From Pantoea cypripedii (GTDB lineage: Bacteria > Pseudomonadota > Gammaproteobacteria > Enterobacterales > Enterobacteriaceae), in NCBI RefSeq assembly GCF_002095535.1, contig NZ_MLJI01000001.1, positions 1,063,604 through 1,127,603 of the forward strand: a stretch of DNA of 64,000 nt, given 5' to 3'. The stretch's first letter is position 1. Every line of letters starts with the position of its first letter. Made by a program: the position numbers and the translations under genes. Below are positions 1 through 10,664 of this stretch, piece by piece. The notes under the pieces were generated by a model. It saw nothing but the letters and a program-made list of their open reading frames with translations, had not been told where the DNA came from and ran no database searches.

Positions 1-2026
1 TGTAGCCCAGGCTGAATATCTGATCTCGCCGGAAATTGAAGAGCGCGAGCAGGAAGTGCTGGTCCGTACCGCCATCAATCAATTTGAAGGCTACATCAAG
101 CTCAACAAAAAAATTCCTCCTGAGGTCCTGACCTCACTGAACAGTATTGACGATGCAGCCCGTCTGGCTGACACCGTTGCGGCGCATATGCCGTTGAAAC
201 TGGCAGACAAACAATCCGTGCTGGAGATGTCCGACGTTAACGAGCGTCTGGAATATCTGATGGCAATGATGGAGTCTGAAATCGATCTGCTGCAGGTTGA
301 GAAGCGTATTCGCAACCGTGTGAAAAAGCAGATGGAGAAAAGCCAGCGCGAGTATTACCTGAATGAGCAGATGAAAGCGATTCAGAAAGAATTGGGCGAG
401 ATGGACGATGCGCCTGATGAATATGAAGCGCTGAAACGCAAAATCGAAGCGGCAAAAATGCCAGACGAAGCGCGCGAAAAAGCTGAAGCTGAGCTGCAGA
501 AGCTGAAAATGATGTCGCCGATGTCGGCTGAAGCGACCGTGGTACGTGGCTACATCGACTGGATGGTGCAGGTACCGTGGAATGCGCGCAGCAAAGTGAA
601 GAAAGATCTGCGCAAAGCCCAGGAAACGCTGGATACCGATCACTACGGTCTGGAACGCGTGAAAGACCGTATCCTTGAGTATCTTGCGGTGCAAAGTCGC
701 GTCAGCAAAATCAAAGGACCGATCCTGTGTCTGGTCGGACCGCCGGGGGTAGGTAAAACCTCGCTGGGTCAGTCTATCGCCAAAGCAACTGGCCGTAAGT
801 ATGTTCGTATGGCGCTGGGTGGTGTGCGTGATGAAGCGGAAATCCGCGGTCATCGTCGTACCTATATCGGTTCTATGCCGGGCAAACTGATCCAGAAAAT
901 GGCGAAAGTCGGGGTGAAAAACCCACTGTTCCTGCTGGATGAGATCGACAAAATGTCTTCGGACATGCGTGGCGATCCTGCTTCAGCACTGCTTGAGGTG
1001 CTGGATCCGGAGCAGAACATCGCCTTTAACGATCACTATCTGGAAGTGGATTACGATCTGTCAGACGTGATGTTCGTGGCGACCTCAAACTCAATGAACA
1101 TTCCGGCGCCGCTGCTTGACCGTATGGAAGTGATTCGTCTTTCCGGTTATACCGAAGATGAAAAACTGAACATTGCGAAACAGCACCTGCTGCCGAAACA
1201 GATTGAGCGTAACGCGCTGAAAGAGAAAGAAATCAGCGTCGATGACAGCGCGATTATGGGCATCATCCGTTACTACACCCGTGAAGCGGGCGTGCGTAGC
1301 CTGGAACGTGAACTCTCCAAATTGTGCCGTAAAGCGGTGAAAGCGCTGCTGATGGACAAAGAGAAAAAGCACATCAGCATCAACGGTGACAACCTCAAAG
1401 ATTTCCTTGGGGTACAACGCTTTGACTATGGCCGTGCCGACAGCGAAAACCGTGTAGGTCAGGTGACGGGTCTGGCGTGGACCGAAGTGGGTGGTGATCT
1501 GCTGACCATCGAAACCGCCTGTGTTCCGGGTAAAGGTAAACTGACCTATACCGGTTCACTGGGTGAAGTGATGCAGGAATCCATCCAGGCTGCTTTGACC
1601 GTGGTTCGCGCTCGTGCTGAGAAGCTGGGTATTAACGGCGATTTCTACGAGAAACGTGATATCCACGTTCATGTGCCGGAAGGTGCGACGCCGAAAGATG
1701 GTCCGAGCGCAGGTATCGCGATGTGTACTGCGCTGGTGTCCTGTCTGACTGGCAACCCGGTGCGTTCTGATGTGGCGATGACCGGTGAGATTACGCTGCG
1801 TGGTCAGGTACTGCCAATTGGTGGCTTGAAAGAGAAACTGCTGGCAGCACACCGTGGTGGCATCAAAACGGTGCTGATCCCGGATGAGAACAAACGCGAT
1901 CTGGAAGAAATTCCACAGAACGTGATTGCCGATCTGACCATTCATCCGGTGAAACGCATTGAAGAGGTGCTGAACCTGGCACTGGAAAATGCGCCTTACG
2001 GGATGCTGGTTGCGACCGCAAAATAG
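1..2026 (+). CDS. lon: ATP-dependent Lon protease (5' truncated by window)
   Basis: Lon is the cytoplasmic AAA+ serine protease that degrades misfolded proteins and short-lived regulators. The reading frame is open from base 2, so the gene begins before the window. About 674 residues are visible against 784 in E. coli, so roughly 110 residues of the N-terminal substrate-binding domain are missing. Visible parts are the helical linker, Walker [10 protein letters not shown], Walker B LLDEIDK, and the protease domain with catalytic Ser in GPSAG (codon near 1706) and the Lys of the Ser-Lys dyad in GGLKEK (near 1835). An internal GTG at 56 is not the real start. A strong terminator follows. hupB lies downstream as in E. 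coli. Near identity to E. coli Lon makes the assignment secure. Confidence 0.98.
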   Translation, partial: VAQAEYLISPEIEEREQEVLVRTAINQFEGYIKLNKKIPPEVLTSLNSIDDAARLADTVAAHMPLKLADKQSVLEMSDVNERLEYLMAMMESEIDLLQVEKRIRNRVKKQMEKSQREYYLNEQMKAIQKELGEMDDAPDEYEALKRKIEAAKMPDEAREKAEAELQKLKMMSPMSAEATVVRGYIDWMVQVPWNARSKVKKDLRKAQETLDTDHYGLERVKDRILEYLAVQSRVSKIKGPILCLVGPPGVGKTSLGQSIAKATGRKYVRMALGGVRDEAEIRGHRRTYIGSMPGKLIQKMAKVGVKNPLFLLDEIDKMSSDMRGDPASALLEVLDPEQNIAFNDHYLEVDYDLSDVMFVATSNSMNIPAPLLDRMEVIRLSGYTEDEKLNIAKQHLLPKQIERNALKEKEISVDDSAIMGIIRYYTREAGVRSLERELSKLCRKAVKALLMDKEKKHISINGDNLKDFLGVQRFDYGRADSENRVGQVTGLAWTEVGGDLLTIETACVPGKGKLTYTGSLGEVMQESIQAALTVVRARAEKLGINGDFYEKRDIHVHVPEGATPKDGPSAGIAMCTALVSCLTGNPVRSDVAMTGEITLRGQVLPIGGLKEKLLAAHRGGIKTVLIPDENKRDLEEIPQNVIADLTIHPVKRIEEVLNLALENAPYGMLVATAK

Positions 2027-2055
2027 TGATTAGCGGCAAAAACCGCTAAAAAGCG

Positions 2056-2093
2056 AGGCTGGCAGGCCAAATGGTGCTTGCCAGCCTTTTTTT
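2056..2093 (+). terminator. Rho-independent terminator of lon
   Basis: An inverted repeat AGGCTGGCA / TGCCAGCCT is followed directly by a run of seven T. It lies 30 bp after the lon stop and separates lon from hupB. Confidence 0.9.
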
Positions 2094-2239
2094 GTGCCGC
2101 TAAGTTAGGGGGCTGCTGGATCAACGATTAAGATGAATACCGTTGTTTCGGCTCGTCAGGCTTGATATAACTGGCTGCGCGTTCGTACCCGGCGGGAAGC
2201 TCGGATACGATGTGAATAATAAAAGAGGGGATGAATAGA

Positions 2240-2512
2240 GTGAATAAGTCACAGTTGATCGACAAAATTGCTGCGGATGCGGATATTTCTAAAGCGGCAG
2301 CGGGACGTGTATTAGATGCATTCATGGGCTCCGTTTCTGATGCGCTGAAAGGCGGTGATGAAGTGGCACTGGTTGGTTTCGGTACTTTCTCTGTTCGTGA
2401 GCGCGCTGCTCGCACCGGCCGTAACCCGCAAACCGGTAAAGAAATCACCATTCCGGCTGGTAAAGTGCCGGGCTTCCGTGCTGGTAAGGCACTGAAAGAC
2501 GCTGTCAATTAA
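2240..2512 (+). CDS. hupB: DNA-binding protein HU, beta subunit
   Basis: HU-beta is a small nucleoid-associated protein that bends DNA as a homodimer or as a heterodimer with HU-alpha. I chose the GTG at 2240, giving 90 residues beginning [11 protein letters not shown], which equals the E. coli length and start type. An in-frame ATG nine bases upstream would add only MNR, with no homologous support. The DNA-binding arm motif [10 protein letters not shown] and the C-terminal [12 protein letters not shown] are present. The gene stands alone between two terminators, so it probably has its own promoter in 2094-2239. The family assignment is certain. Confidence 0.97.
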   Translation: MNKSQLIDKIAADADISKAAAGRVLDAFMGSVSDALKGGDEVALVGFGTFSVRERAARTGRNPQTGKEITIPAGKVPGFRAGKALKDAVN

Positions 2513-2587
2513 TGACTGTTGTCACATCCGTTGAAGCATTTTCTTCGATGGATTGAGGACGCAAAAGCCGTTCTCATGTAACATACG

Positions 2588-2615
2588 GGCACATCATTTT
2601 TGATGTGCCTTTTTT
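2588..2615 (+). terminator. Rho-independent terminator of hupB
   Basis: A perfect 9-bp stem GGCACATCA / TGATGTGCC with a TTTT loop is followed by a run of six T, 75 bp after the hupB stop. Confidence 0.9.
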
Positions 2616-2749
2616 ATTCTGATGCGCAGCAAAAAGCCTTTGGCTCTTGTCTCCGCAGGGTTGCCAGCTGCCAGCCTGAACTGCAGCTGCACGATGATGA
2701 CATCGTGTCAGAGCTTTACATTCACACTACAGCGGAGTGTTGTCATACC

Positions 2750-4618
2750 ATGATGGACAATTTACGTGCGGCGGGAAATCACGTCGTGCTCAAAATCATT
2801 CTGGGATTGATTATCCTGTCCTTTGTACTGACCGGGGTGGGCAACTACCTGATTGGCGGTAACAGTGATTATGCTGCCAAAGTGAACGGCCACGAAATCA
2901 GCCGGGCAGAGCTGGAGCAGGCTTATAACAATGAGCGCAATCGCCAGCAACAGATGCTGGGTGATCAATTCTCGCAGCTGGCCAGCAACGAAGGCTATAT
3001 GCAGCAGATGCGTCAGCAGGCGCTTTCTCAGTTGATCGATCAGGCACTGCTTGATCAGTACATCAAAGATTTGCACATGGGTATCAGCGATGACCAGGTC
3101 AAGCAGGCGATTTTCAGCCAGCAGGCTTTCCAGACCAATGGTAAGTTCGACAACGTCAAATATAACGGCCTGATCACCAGCATGGGCTTCACCGCTGATC
3201 AATATGCCGAAGCTCTGCGTAAGCAGCTGGCGACACAGCAGCTGATCAATTCTGTGGCTAATACCGATTTCATGCTGAAAGGCGAAACCAGCAAACTGGT
3301 TGACCTGGTGGCACAGCAACGTGAAATTCGTCAGGCGACGATTGATGTCAATGCGCTGGCGGCAAAACAAACCGTTACTGACGATGAAATCAGCCAGTAT
3401 TACCAGCAGCATCAGAACAGCTTTATGGCGCCTGAGCAGTTCCGCGTGAGCTACATCAAAATGGATGCTGCCAGCCTGCAGGAAACGGCCAGCGAAGCAG
3501 ATATCCAGAGCTGGTTCGATCAGCATAAAGCCGATTACTCTCAGCCGCAGCGTAACCGTTACAGCGTGATTCAGACCAAAACTGAAGCCGATGCTAACGC
3601 CGTGTTGGATGCGCTGAAAAAAGGCGAAGATTTTGCGACGCTGGCGAAGAGTAAATCCATCGACCCGATCTCTGCACGTCAAGGTGGTGACATGGGCTGG
3701 CTGGAACCGAACACTACCCCGGATGAACTCAAAAACGCCAACCTGACGGAAAAAGGTCAGCTCTCTGGCGTCATCAAGTCATCTGTGGGCTTCCTGATTG
3801 CGCGTCTGGATGACATCCAGCCGGAGCAGGTAAAACCGCTGGCAGAAGTGCATGCTGCCGTTGCTGACAAAGTGAAGCAGGAAAAAGCGGTGGATGCCTT
3901 CTATAAAATGCAGCAGAAAGTCAGCGAAGCGGCCAGCAACGATAACGAATCCCTGGCCGGTGCTGCCGAGGCTTCCGGTCTGAAAGTGGTGGAAACTGAC
4001 TGGTTTAGCCAGGACAGCGTACCGCAGGATCTGGATTTCGACGCGGTTAAACAGGCGATTTTCAACGGTGGTCTCGTGGGCCAGAACGGTGCGCCGGGCA
4101 ATAACTCGGACATCATTTCAGTCGATGGCGATCGCGCATTTGTACTGCGTATCAGCGAACATAAACCTGAAGCAGTGAAACCGCTGGATCAGGTGAAAGC
4201 GCAAATCGCCGATACGCTGAAACATGATAAAGCCACGCAGCAGGCGAAAGAGCAGGCGAACAAGCTGTTGGCCGATCTCAACGCCGGTAAGCAGGATGTG
4301 TTGCAGGCCGCCGGTCTGACGCTCAGCGCCAGCAAATCGGTTGATCGCAATGCGCAGGATCCGGTCGCGCAGTCAGCCTTTAATCTGCCACAGCCAGCGG
4401 ATAACAAACCGTCCTGGGGCGTGAGCGAAGATATGCAGGGCAACGTGGTACTGGTGGCGCTGGATAAAGTCAGCGCGGGTAGCATGCCGCAGCCGCAGAT
4501 TGACCAGATGGTGAAAGGTGTGACGCAGAATAACGCGCAGATCGCCTTCGAAGCTCTGCTGGAAAACCTGCGTAAAGACGCCAAAATCAAGTACGGCGCA
4601 GCCGCACAAATGCAGTAA
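2750..4618 (+). CDS. ppiD: Periplasmic folding chaperone PpiD (SurA/parvulin-like)
   Basis: PpiD is anchored in the inner membrane and helps newly exported proteins fold near the Sec translocon. I chose ATG 2750 (MMDNLRAAG), which matches the E. coli N-terminus and gives 622 residues against 623; the frame is open further upstream, but that stretch holds the hupB terminator. One transmembrane helix spans about residues 16-34. It is followed by the SurA_N-like chaperone region and a central parvulin domain (around RYSVIQTK to VGFLIARLDDIQP). In E. coli the parvulin domain is catalytically weak or inactive. A terminator follows the gene. Confidence 0.96.
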   Translation: MMDNLRAAGNHVVLKIILGLIILSFVLTGVGNYLIGGNSDYAAKVNGHEISRAELEQAYNNERNRQQQMLGDQFSQLASNEGYMQQMRQQALSQLIDQALLDQYIKDLHMGISDDQVKQAIFSQQAFQTNGKFDNVKYNGLITSMGFTADQYAEALRKQLATQQLINSVANTDFMLKGETSKLVDLVAQQREIRQATIDVNALAAKQTVTDDEISQYYQQHQNSFMAPEQFRVSYIKMDAASLQETASEADIQSWFDQHKADYSQPQRNRYSVIQTKTEADANAVLDALKKGEDFATLAKSKSIDPISARQGGDMGWLEPNTTPDELKNANLTEKGQLSGVIKSSVGFLIARLDDIQPEQVKPLAEVHAAVADKVKQEKAVDAFYKMQQKVSEAASNDNESLAGAAEASGLKVVETDWFSQDSVPQDLDFDAVKQAIFNGGLVGQNGAPGNNSDIISVDGDRAFVLRISEHKPEAVKPLDQVKAQIADTLKHDKATQQAKEQANKLLADLNAGKQDVLQAAGLTLSASKSVDRNAQDPVAQSAFNLPQPADNKPSWGVSEDMQGNVVLVALDKVSAGSMPQPQIDQMVKGVTQNNAQIAFEALLENLRKDAKIKYGAAAQMQ

Positions 4619-4652
4619 GCCTCGCAAAAAAATCAGAACTGCTGAAACAACC

Positions 4653-4675
4653 AAAGGCCGCTTATGCGGCCTTTT
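4653..4675 (+). terminator. Terminator of ppiD
   Basis: AAAGGCCGC, a TTAT loop and GCGGCCTTTT form a short GC-rich stem with a U tract, 35 bp after the ppiD stop. Confidence 0.8.
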
Positions 4676-4718
4676 CCATTTCTGATTTTCCCCTTTTGAG
4701 CCTTTATCCACGCTGTGA

Positions 4719-5081
<363 letters not shown>

Positions 5082-5183
5082 GAAAGCTCGCGACTCATGA
5101 AGGATGAGGCAGACCTGCATTGACGCTGTGCTATGCTCAACAGGTCCAACCAGTTGTCATTCTCAGCCTAATCAGGAGCAACA

Positions 5184-5582
5184 ATGCAGACCACAATCAA
5201 AGTGCGCGGCTACCATCTTGATGTCTATCAGCATGTTAATAATGCGCGTTACCTGGAGTTTCTGGAGGAAGCGCGCTGGCAGTGGCTGGAAGATGTCGAT
5301 GCGTTTAACTGGCTGGTACAGCAGCAGCTCGCTTTTGTGGTGGTGAATATCAACATTAATTATCGCCGCCCGGCGGTGCTGGGCGACGTACTGACCATTG
5401 AGAGTGAGATTGCCCAACTGAACGGCAAGAGTGGTGTCATATCGCAACGTGTGTTGCTCGCCAGCGATGGTTCACCGGTTGCTGATGCGGCATTAACTTT
5501 TGTTTGTATTGATTTGCGCACGCAAAAAGCAGTGCCGATGGAAGGGGAATTGCGCGAACGTCTGGCGGCACTGATGGTATAA
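5184..5582 (+). CDS. fadM: Long-chain acyl-CoA thioesterase FadM (YbaW)
   Basis: FadM is a cytoplasmic hotdog-fold thioesterase that hydrolyses long-chain acyl-CoA, including intermediates that block beta-oxidation. The 132-residue protein carries the 4-hydroxybenzoyl-CoA-thioesterase-type motif DVYQHVNNARYLEF near the N-terminus, in which Asp13 is the expected catalytic residue. It is preceded by AGGAG at a good distance. In E. coli the gene is under FadR control; I did not identify a FadR site here with confidence. It converges with queC. Confidence 0.93.
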   Translation: MQTTIKVRGYHLDVYQHVNNARYLEFLEEARWQWLEDVDAFNWLVQQQLAFVVVNININYRRPAVLGDVLTIESEIAQLNGKSGVISQRVLLASDGSPVADAALTFVCIDLRTQKAVPMEGELRERLAALMV

Positions 5583-5590
5583 CGGATGGA

Positions 5591-5611
5591 GCTGGCGTCA
5601 GCGACGCCAGC
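5591..5611 (+). terminator. Hairpin between fadM and queC, possible terminator
   Basis: A perfect 9-bp stem GCTGGCGTC / GACGCCAGC with an AGC loop lies in the 44-bp gap between two convergent genes. Only a weak T tract follows (GATTTC), so termination by it is plausible but not strong. Confidence 0.5.
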
Positions 5612-5626
5612 CGATTTCGGCGGTTA

Positions 5627-6322
5627 TCAGGCCAGAGCGCTTTTCTGTTTCATCTGCGCCATAATCGCCGCAGTATTCGCCTGGTAATCCGCCAGACCAC
5701 GCGCACGTAAATGGCAGGCGGCACATTCGCCACAACCATCGCCTTTTACGCCGTTATAGCAGGTTAGCGTTTCAGCACGCACCAGCGGCAGTTGCTGCCA
5801 GTAGTCGGCCAGCGCCCAGGTTTCGGCTTTGTTCAGCCACATCAGCGGTGTTTCGAAACGAATATTGCGCGCCATTCCCAGACTGACGGCGTTATTCAGG
5901 GCCTTAACAAACTCATCACGGCAGTCAGGATATCCGGAGAAGTCAGTTTCGCACACGCCGGTGATCACCGCTTCGGCTTCAACCTGATAGGCATAAATTG
6001 AGGCCAGCGTTAAAAACAGGATATTGCGACCCGGCACGAAGGTGCTTGGCAAGCCACTGGCTTCAGGATCATAAGCCGGGACCGGAATGTTATCGCGCGT
6101 CAGGCTGCTGACGGCTAATTCGTTCAGCAACGTCACATCCAGCACTTTGTGCGCCCGGGCACCGAGCTTGTGCGCCAGTTCGGCTGCCACCTCAATTTCT
6201 TCGCGATGGCGCTGACCATAATCAAAGGTGACGCAATGCACTTCATCATATTGTTGCAACGCCTGAATCAGGCAGGTGGTGGAATCTTGTCCGCCACTAA
6301 AAACTACAACGGCTCTTTTCAT
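5627..6322 (-). CDS. queC: 7-cyano-7-deazaguanine synthase QueC
   Basis: QueC converts 7-carboxy-7-deazaguanine to preQ0 using ATP and ammonia, a step in making the tRNA nucleoside queuosine. The 231-residue protein has the PP-loop SGGQDS (residues 9-14) for ATP. Its zinc site is formed by Cys188, Cys197, Cys200 and Cys203 in [19 protein letters not shown], the same numbering as in E. coli. It lies 26 bp after the ybaE stop on the same strand, so the two may be co-transcribed. Confidence 0.97.
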   Translation of the reverse strand: MKRAVVVFSGGQDSTTCLIQALQQYDEVHCVTFDYGQRHREEIEVAAELAHKLGARAHKVLDVTLLNELAVSSLTRDNIPVPAYDPEASGLPSTFVPGRNILFLTLASIYAYQVEAEAVITGVCETDFSGYPDCRDEFVKALNNAVSLGMARNIRFETPLMWLNKAETWALADYWQQLPLVRAETLTCYNGVKGDGCGECAACHLRARGLADYQANTAAIMAQMKQKSALA

Positions 6323-6348
6323 CTTTTCTTCCGTATAAAACTGAGCCG

Positions 6349-8076
6349 CTATGGTACTGGCTCAGGTGTGTGATGAACAGTATCGACTGCGGCTGGGGGT
6401 GGTATCCAGGCACGCGTGAAGTCGAACCAGCCCAGGCTGTTGAGTTGAATGCCTTCCACGCCGGGCGGGGCTGAAATCTGGTAGCGATAATTAAATAATG
6501 GCAGCAGATAACCGGCGCGCATCAGTTGCTCAAACAGCTGGTGGCTAAGAATAGCACGCTGCTCCGGATTCTGTTGTTGAGCGATCTCGCGCAAATGTTG
6601 ACGTAAATGGATGTCACTTTGCGCACCCCTGAGCGGTTGCCATACCGGATCGTTCTCCAGCCAGCTGATCAGAGTAAACAACGGCGCATCGCCAATCAGA
6701 CGATCACCCATCACTACGTCTGCATCAGCCAGCTCGCGTTCATCGCGCCAGCTTTTCACATCATGGAATATGCAGGTTAGCTGGCAACCATAGCTGGCCA
6801 GCAGGGGTTTCAGTGCTTCAGTCATCACATGAAGCTCAACCGGCAGATGATAATGCAGCGTCAGTGTGGCGGGCAGCGGCACATTTTCTTCTGCGGGTGG
6901 GGGAACCGGCCAGCCGGGCAGCAGCTCCTGGCTTGGCGTGATGAGCCCCTCATCCAGCGGCAACTGCTGAATCATGCCGCTACGCTGAATCAGGGAAATC
7001 AGGGTTTTGGCTTGTGCTGAACTGAGCCGGGATGAGATGCGCGGTGCCAGGTAGCAGAATCCCAGGCTGATGCTGCGATCGACCGGGCGCAGAGCATCCA
7101 GCTCGTCAGGATCACCAATAGCAATTTGCACCGGATGGCGACAACTGGTGCCAAGGGTGCGATCAAACAATTGCGGGGTGATCCAGTATTCAACGGCCTG
7201 GATCAGCGGCCGTTGCAGATGCCAGCGCGGGTGGCTTTCCAGTCGCACCAGTTCATCGGTGAAGTGCGCCAGTTTCCACGCACCGCTGCCGATGGTAGCA
7301 AGCTCCGGGTGTGGCAACAGGCAAAACTGATGCGCCAGTCGTTGTGGCAGCCAATAGTCACTGTGGCGCAGGCGGATACGCAGCGCCAGCGGGTGAGGGG
7401 CGGTGATGCTTTCAACTGAAGCCAGCAAGCGTAATCCTGGTGCGCTACGCAGAATCTTGTGTAACTGCGTGACCAGTTGCGTGGCATACAGTGGTTCATC
7501 GTTATGCCAGCTGAGCTGCGGCCGCAGCCAGAAAAACCAGTCGCAGCCGCTTTCATCATGCTGCCAGTGATGGGCTAAGTCGCCTTCAACATCATTGTCC
7601 CGAAAGCGCGTCAGCCCGGAAAATATCTGACGAGCGAGGTGTTGTTCGGCGCGCCCGGTCAGATGTAGCGGCAGCAGCGCTTCGAGGGATCGATAGTAAG
7701 GAATTCGCAGTACCGGGGCCTGATTGAGCCACTGTCCGCCCATCAATGGACGCAGCATCGTTAGCAAATGCTCCGGTTGCACATCCAGCACCTGCAATGC
7801 CTGCGTTGCTTCACCTGCCGCGAGCTGCTGCTGCAAAAGTTGCTGGCGTAGCTGATCCGGGGTGGTGAGAAAGGTCAGTGTTCCCTGTTTACCGCGCCCC
7901 GCAGTGCCCAGCCAGCGCAGCCAGCCAGCCTCCTGCCATTGGCGTAACAGGGTGCGGATATGGCGTTCACTGCAAAAACAGTGCTGCGCCATCGTCGCGA
8001 CACTCAGATGCTGCGTTTCACCCTGGCTAAGTTGCCAGAGACGCTGAAATTGATTGACCCGATTAAGCTGGCGCAT
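6349..8076 (-). CDS. ybaE: SgrR-like solute-binding transcriptional regulator YbaE
   Basis: This 575-residue protein has an N-terminal winged-helix region (about residues 1-110, with a recognition stretch around [15 protein letters not shown]). The rest resembles a periplasmic peptide-binding (SBP family 5) domain without a signal peptide, which is the architecture of SgrR. SgrR senses sugar-phosphate stress in the cytoplasm; the ligand of YbaE is not known. It is transcribed divergently from cof across 93 bp, as in E. coli. The assignment to the YbaE branch rests on position and architecture. Confidence 0.88.
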   Translation of the reverse strand: MRQLNRVNQFQRLWQLSQGETQHLSVATMAQHCFCSERHIRTLLRQWQEAGWLRWLGTAGRGKQGTLTFLTTPDQLRQQLLQQQLAAGEATQALQVLDVQPEHLLTMLRPLMGGQWLNQAPVLRIPYYRSLEALLPLHLTGRAEQHLARQIFSGLTRFRDNDVEGDLAHHWQHDESGCDWFFWLRPQLSWHNDEPLYATQLVTQLHKILRSAPGLRLLASVESITAPHPLALRIRLRHSDYWLPQRLAHQFCLLPHPELATIGSGAWKLAHFTDELVRLESHPRWHLQRPLIQAVEYWITPQLFDRTLGTSCRHPVQIAIGDPDELDALRPVDRSISLGFCYLAPRISSRLSSAQAKTLISLIQRSGMIQQLPLDEGLITPSQELLPGWPVPPPAEENVPLPATLTLHYHLPVELHVMTEALKPLLASYGCQLTCIFHDVKSWRDERELADADVVMGDRLIGDAPLFTLISWLENDPVWQPLRGAQSDIHLRQHLREIAQQQNPEQRAILSHQLFEQLMRAGYLLPLFNYRYQISAPPGVEGIQLNSLGWFDFTRAWIPPPAAVDTVHHTPEPVP

Positions 8077-8169
8077 ATCTAAACCCGGAACAGTTTTCTA
8101 AAAGTATTCACTATTAGTTCCGTAATTACCAGGCGATAGTAAAGGCCTCTAACCGACAGGAGAATTCGC

Positions 8170-8994
8170 ATGGTCCGCCTCGCGGCATTTGATATGGATG
8201 GCACGCTGTTGCTGCCGACACATCGCTTAGGCAAAGAAACGCTCGCCAGTCTGCACGCCTTACACCATCGTGATGTCACGCTGACTTTTGCCACCGGACG
8301 TCATTTGCTGGATATGCAACCGGTGGTGAAGGAACTGATTACGCTGCCCGCATGGCTGATTACCGGCAATGGCACGCGCGTGCACGATCTGGATGGCAAC
8401 CTGTTATTTGGCTGCGATTTGCCGCCAGCGATCGCCGAAGAGGTACTTCATCGCCACTGGCAAACCCCCGCGTCTATCCATGTATTTAATGATGAAGGCT
8501 GGTTTACCGACAAACCGTTACCCTTTGTACGCGAAGCGCATGTGATGAGTGGTTTTCAGTATCAGCTGCGTGACCTGAAGCAAATGTCGGCGCATGAAGT
8601 GACCAAAATCTGCTTTATTGCCCCGCATGAAACACTGCGTGCGCTGGAAATCGAACTGCGTGAAGCGCTGGGCGAACGTGCGAATATTTGTTTTTCTGCC
8701 TGGGATTGTCTGGAAGTACTGCCGCTGGGTTGCCACAAAGGCGCTGCGCTGACATGGCTGTGCCAGCACCTTTCACTGTCGTTAGCGGATTGTATGGCGT
8801 TTGGCGATGCCATGAACGATCGCGAAATGCTGGAGCAGGTAGGTAACGGCTTCATTATGGGCAACGCCATGCATCAATTGAAAGCGGTGTTGCCCCATTT
8901 ACCGGTTATTGGCCATTGCGAGACACAGGCGGTGTCTCACTATTTAAATCACTGGATGACCACACCACACCTCGATTATTCCCCCGAATGCTGA
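8170..8994 (+). CDS. cof: HMP-PP phosphatase / HAD-superfamily hydrolase Cof
   Basis: Cof is a cytoplasmic HAD-superfamily phosphatase (Cof subfamily). In E. coli it hydrolyses the thiamin precursor HMP-pyrophosphate and other small phosphates. The 274-residue protein shows the nucleophile motif DMDGT (Asp8 and Asp10), motif II FATGR, the Lys in motif III (CHKG) and motif [17 protein letters not shown] lies 7 bp before ATG 8170. A strong bidirectional terminator separates it from the convergent ccdA. Confidence 0.95.
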   Translation: MVRLAAFDMDGTLLLPTHRLGKETLASLHALHHRDVTLTFATGRHLLDMQPVVKELITLPAWLITGNGTRVHDLDGNLLFGCDLPPAIAEEVLHRHWQTPASIHVFNDEGWFTDKPLPFVREAHVMSGFQYQLRDLKQMSAHEVTKICFIAPHETLRALEIELREALGERANICFSAWDCLEVLPLGCHKGAALTWLCQHLSLSLADCMAFGDAMNDREMLEQVGNGFIMGNAMHQLKAVLPHLPVIGHCETQAVSHYLNHWMTTPHLDYSPEC

Positions 8995-9005
8995 GGTTTG
9001 CAGTG

Positions 9006-9030
9006 AACCGGACAGGATGTCCGGTTTTTT
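9006..9030. terminator. Bidirectional terminator between cof and ccdA
   Basis: A perfect 9-bp stem AACCGGACA / TGTCCGGTT with a 3-nt loop is followed by further T on the plus strand. It lies between convergent genes and its T tract touches the ccdA stop codon. Confidence 0.85.
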
Positions 9031-10063
9031 ATTGCAGTTCACGCACCCACGGCGTGATATCACCAATGTGCTCCGCCACCCATTGCGCATCGTAATAAGT
9101 ATCCGGATAACGCTCGCCACTGTCGCATAAAATGGTCACCAGTGACCCTTGCTCACCCTGTTCGCGCATGCGTTTCGCCACCTGCATCATGCCCCAGAAG
9201 TTAGTGCCGGTCGACGCACCCGGCCGACGCCCTAAAATCTGCTCCAGTTTCAGCATTGCTGCAATGGTTGCGGCGTCCGGCACTTTCATCATTTCATCAA
9301 TGACATCCGGCATGAACGAGGGTTCAACGCGTGGGCGGCCAATGCCTTCAACCATGCTGCCACGTTCGCTGCGCAGCTGGTTATCACGGCTATGCCAGTA
9401 ATCAAAAAAGACGGAATACTGTGGATCGACCACCAGCAGCCGGGTGTCAAAACCCTGATAGCGAATATAACGTCCCAGGGTGGCGGAAGTACCGCCGGTG
9501 CCAGCACTCATGATCAAGGTATGCGGCACCGGGAAAGGTTCATGCGCCATCTGGCGGAAAATACTTTCGGCAATATTGTTATTACCCCGCCAGTCCGTAG
9601 CGCGTTCGGCGTAGGTGAACTGGTCCATAAAATGGCCATTCAGTTCACGCGCCAGGCGTTCTGATTCGCTGTAAAGCTGGCAGGGATCGCTGACGAAGTG
9701 ACATTCGCCGCCATAAAAGCGGATCTGCTCAATTTTACGTTTGGCGGTGCTGGCAGGCATCACGGCGATAAACGGCAGCCCCAGCAGACGGGCAAAATAG
9801 GCTTCCGATACCGCCGTGCTGCCGGAGGAGGCTTCAATAATTGGCGTTCCTTTGCGGATCCAGCCATTTGCCAGACCATACAGAAATAACGACCGTGCCA
9901 GACGGTGCTTCAGGCTGCCGCTGGGATGGGTGCTCTCATCTTTCAGATAGAAACGAATGCCGGGGAAATCATCCAGCGTAAAGCGAATCAGGTGTGTATC
10001 GGCAGAACGCTGAAAATCAGCGTTAATTTCGTTGATAGCGTGACGAATCCAGGGCGTTTGCAT
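9029..10063 (-). CDS. ccdA: PLP-dependent cysteine desulfhydrase, CcdA type
   Basis: This is a fold-type II PLP enzyme of the cysteine synthase / cystathionine beta-synthase family. The PLP lysine is Lys52 in HPSGSLKHRL, SSGST (residues 79-83) holds the substrate carboxylate, and a glycine-rich phosphate loop SAGTGGTSATLG is present. I chose the ATG at 10063 (MQTPWIRH, 344 residues). The frame is open to 10390, but that extension runs antisense through ccdR. Its place beside and divergent from a YbaO-type regulator matches the P. ananatis pair in which CcdA is the cysteine-inducible desulfhydrase that protects against excess cysteine. The family is clear from sequence; the exact activity is inferred from that pairing. 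Confidence 0.82.
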   Translation of the reverse strand: MQTPWIRHAINEINADFQRSADTHLIRFTLDDFPGIRFYLKDESTHPSGSLKHRLARSLFLYGLANGWIRKGTPIIEASSGSTAVSEAYFARLLGLPFIAVMPASTAKRKIEQIRFYGGECHFVSDPCQLYSESERLARELNGHFMDQFTYAERATDWRGNNNIAESIFRQMAHEPFPVPHTLIMSAGTGGTSATLGRYIRYQGFDTRLLVVDPQYSVFFDYWHSRDNQLRSERGSMVEGIGRPRVEPSFMPDVIDEMMKVPDAATIAAMLKLEQILGRRPGASTGTNFWGMMQVAKRMREQGEQGSLVTILCDSGERYPDTYYDAQWVAEHIGDITPWVRELQ

Positions 10064-10135
10064 GCTGTGTTTCCGCAAAATTGAATGGCCACAGTTTAAG
10101 GCACTGGCAGGAAAAAGAGGTTGCTTTAATCCGGG

Positions 10136-10166
10136 TATAATGGCCCGATGAGAGAAAATTTTTCTC
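10136..10166 (+). promoter_or_regulatory. ccdR promoter -10 and palindromic operator between ccdA and ccdR
   Basis: A consensus -10 box TATAAT (10136-10141) is followed 10 bp later by a perfect dyad GAGAAA-ATT-TTTCTC (10152-10166). The dyad lies between the -10 and the ATG of the Lrp-family regulator at 10179. Size and symmetry fit an operator for a regulator of this family. That CcdR itself binds here, and thereby controls ccdA, is inference. Confidence 0.6.
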
Positions 10167-10178
10167 CCGGAGAGGCAA

Positions 10179-10640
10179 ATGCTAGATAAAACTGACCGTA
10201 AACTGCTGGCATTATTGCAGCAGGACTGCACCCTGTCGCTACAGGCGCTGGCGGATGCGGTCAATCTGACCACCACGCCGTGCTGGAAACGCCTGAAAAA
10301 ACTGGAAGATGATGGCATTATTCGTGCGCGCGTTGCGTTGCTGGACGGGGAAAAAATCGGCCTGGCACTGACGGCGTTTATGTTTGTCAAAACCCAGCAA
10401 CACAGCAGTGACTGGTACCAGCAATTTGTCAGCGTCGTCCAGCAGATGCCGGAAGTGATGGCGTTCTACCGTATGGCCGGGGAATACGACTATCTGCTGC
10501 GTATTCAGGTGGCGGATATGAAAAGTTATGATGGTTTTTATAAGCGGCTGGTGAATGGCGTACCGGGCCTGATTGATGTGACCTCCAGCTTCGCCATGGA
10601 AGAGATTAAATACACAACCGCATTGCCGGTGGCACCCTGA
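10179..10640 (+). CDS. ccdR: Lrp/AsnC-family cysteine-responsive regulator (YbaO/DecR/CcdR)
   Basis: This 153-residue regulator has an N-terminal helix-turn-helix ([21 protein letters not shown]) and a C-terminal RAM/Lrp ligand-binding domain. It is the orthologue by position of E. coli ybaO (decR/cyuR), which activates a cysteine degradation operon. In Pantoea the equivalent CcdR activates the adjacent desulfhydrase gene in response to cysteine. Divergent ccdA and a dyad in the shared promoter region support that role. The gene ends 24 bp before mdlA, as in E. coli. Confidence 0.9.
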   Translation: MLDKTDRKLLALLQQDCTLSLQALADAVNLTTTPCWKRLKKLEDDGIIRARVALLDGEKIGLALTAFMFVKTQQHSSDWYQQFVSVVQQMPEVMAFYRMAGEYDYLLRIQVADMKSYDGFYKRLVNGVPGLIDVTSSFAMEEIKYTTALPVAP

Positions 10641-10664
10641 ACGGGTAAAGAAAGAGACAGTCTT

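Noticed and set aside
134..853. Long minus-strand ORF of 239 codons inside lon
   Set aside because: Antisense shadow of the highly conserved lon sequence; the His/Phe/Arg-rich translation has no domain character.
2600..2749. Upstream extension of ppiD
   Set aside because: It covers the hupB terminator; the homologous start is MMDN at 2750.
10064..10390. N-terminal extension of ccdA
   Set aside because: It runs antisense through ccdR and the divergent promoter; the family starts near MQTPW.
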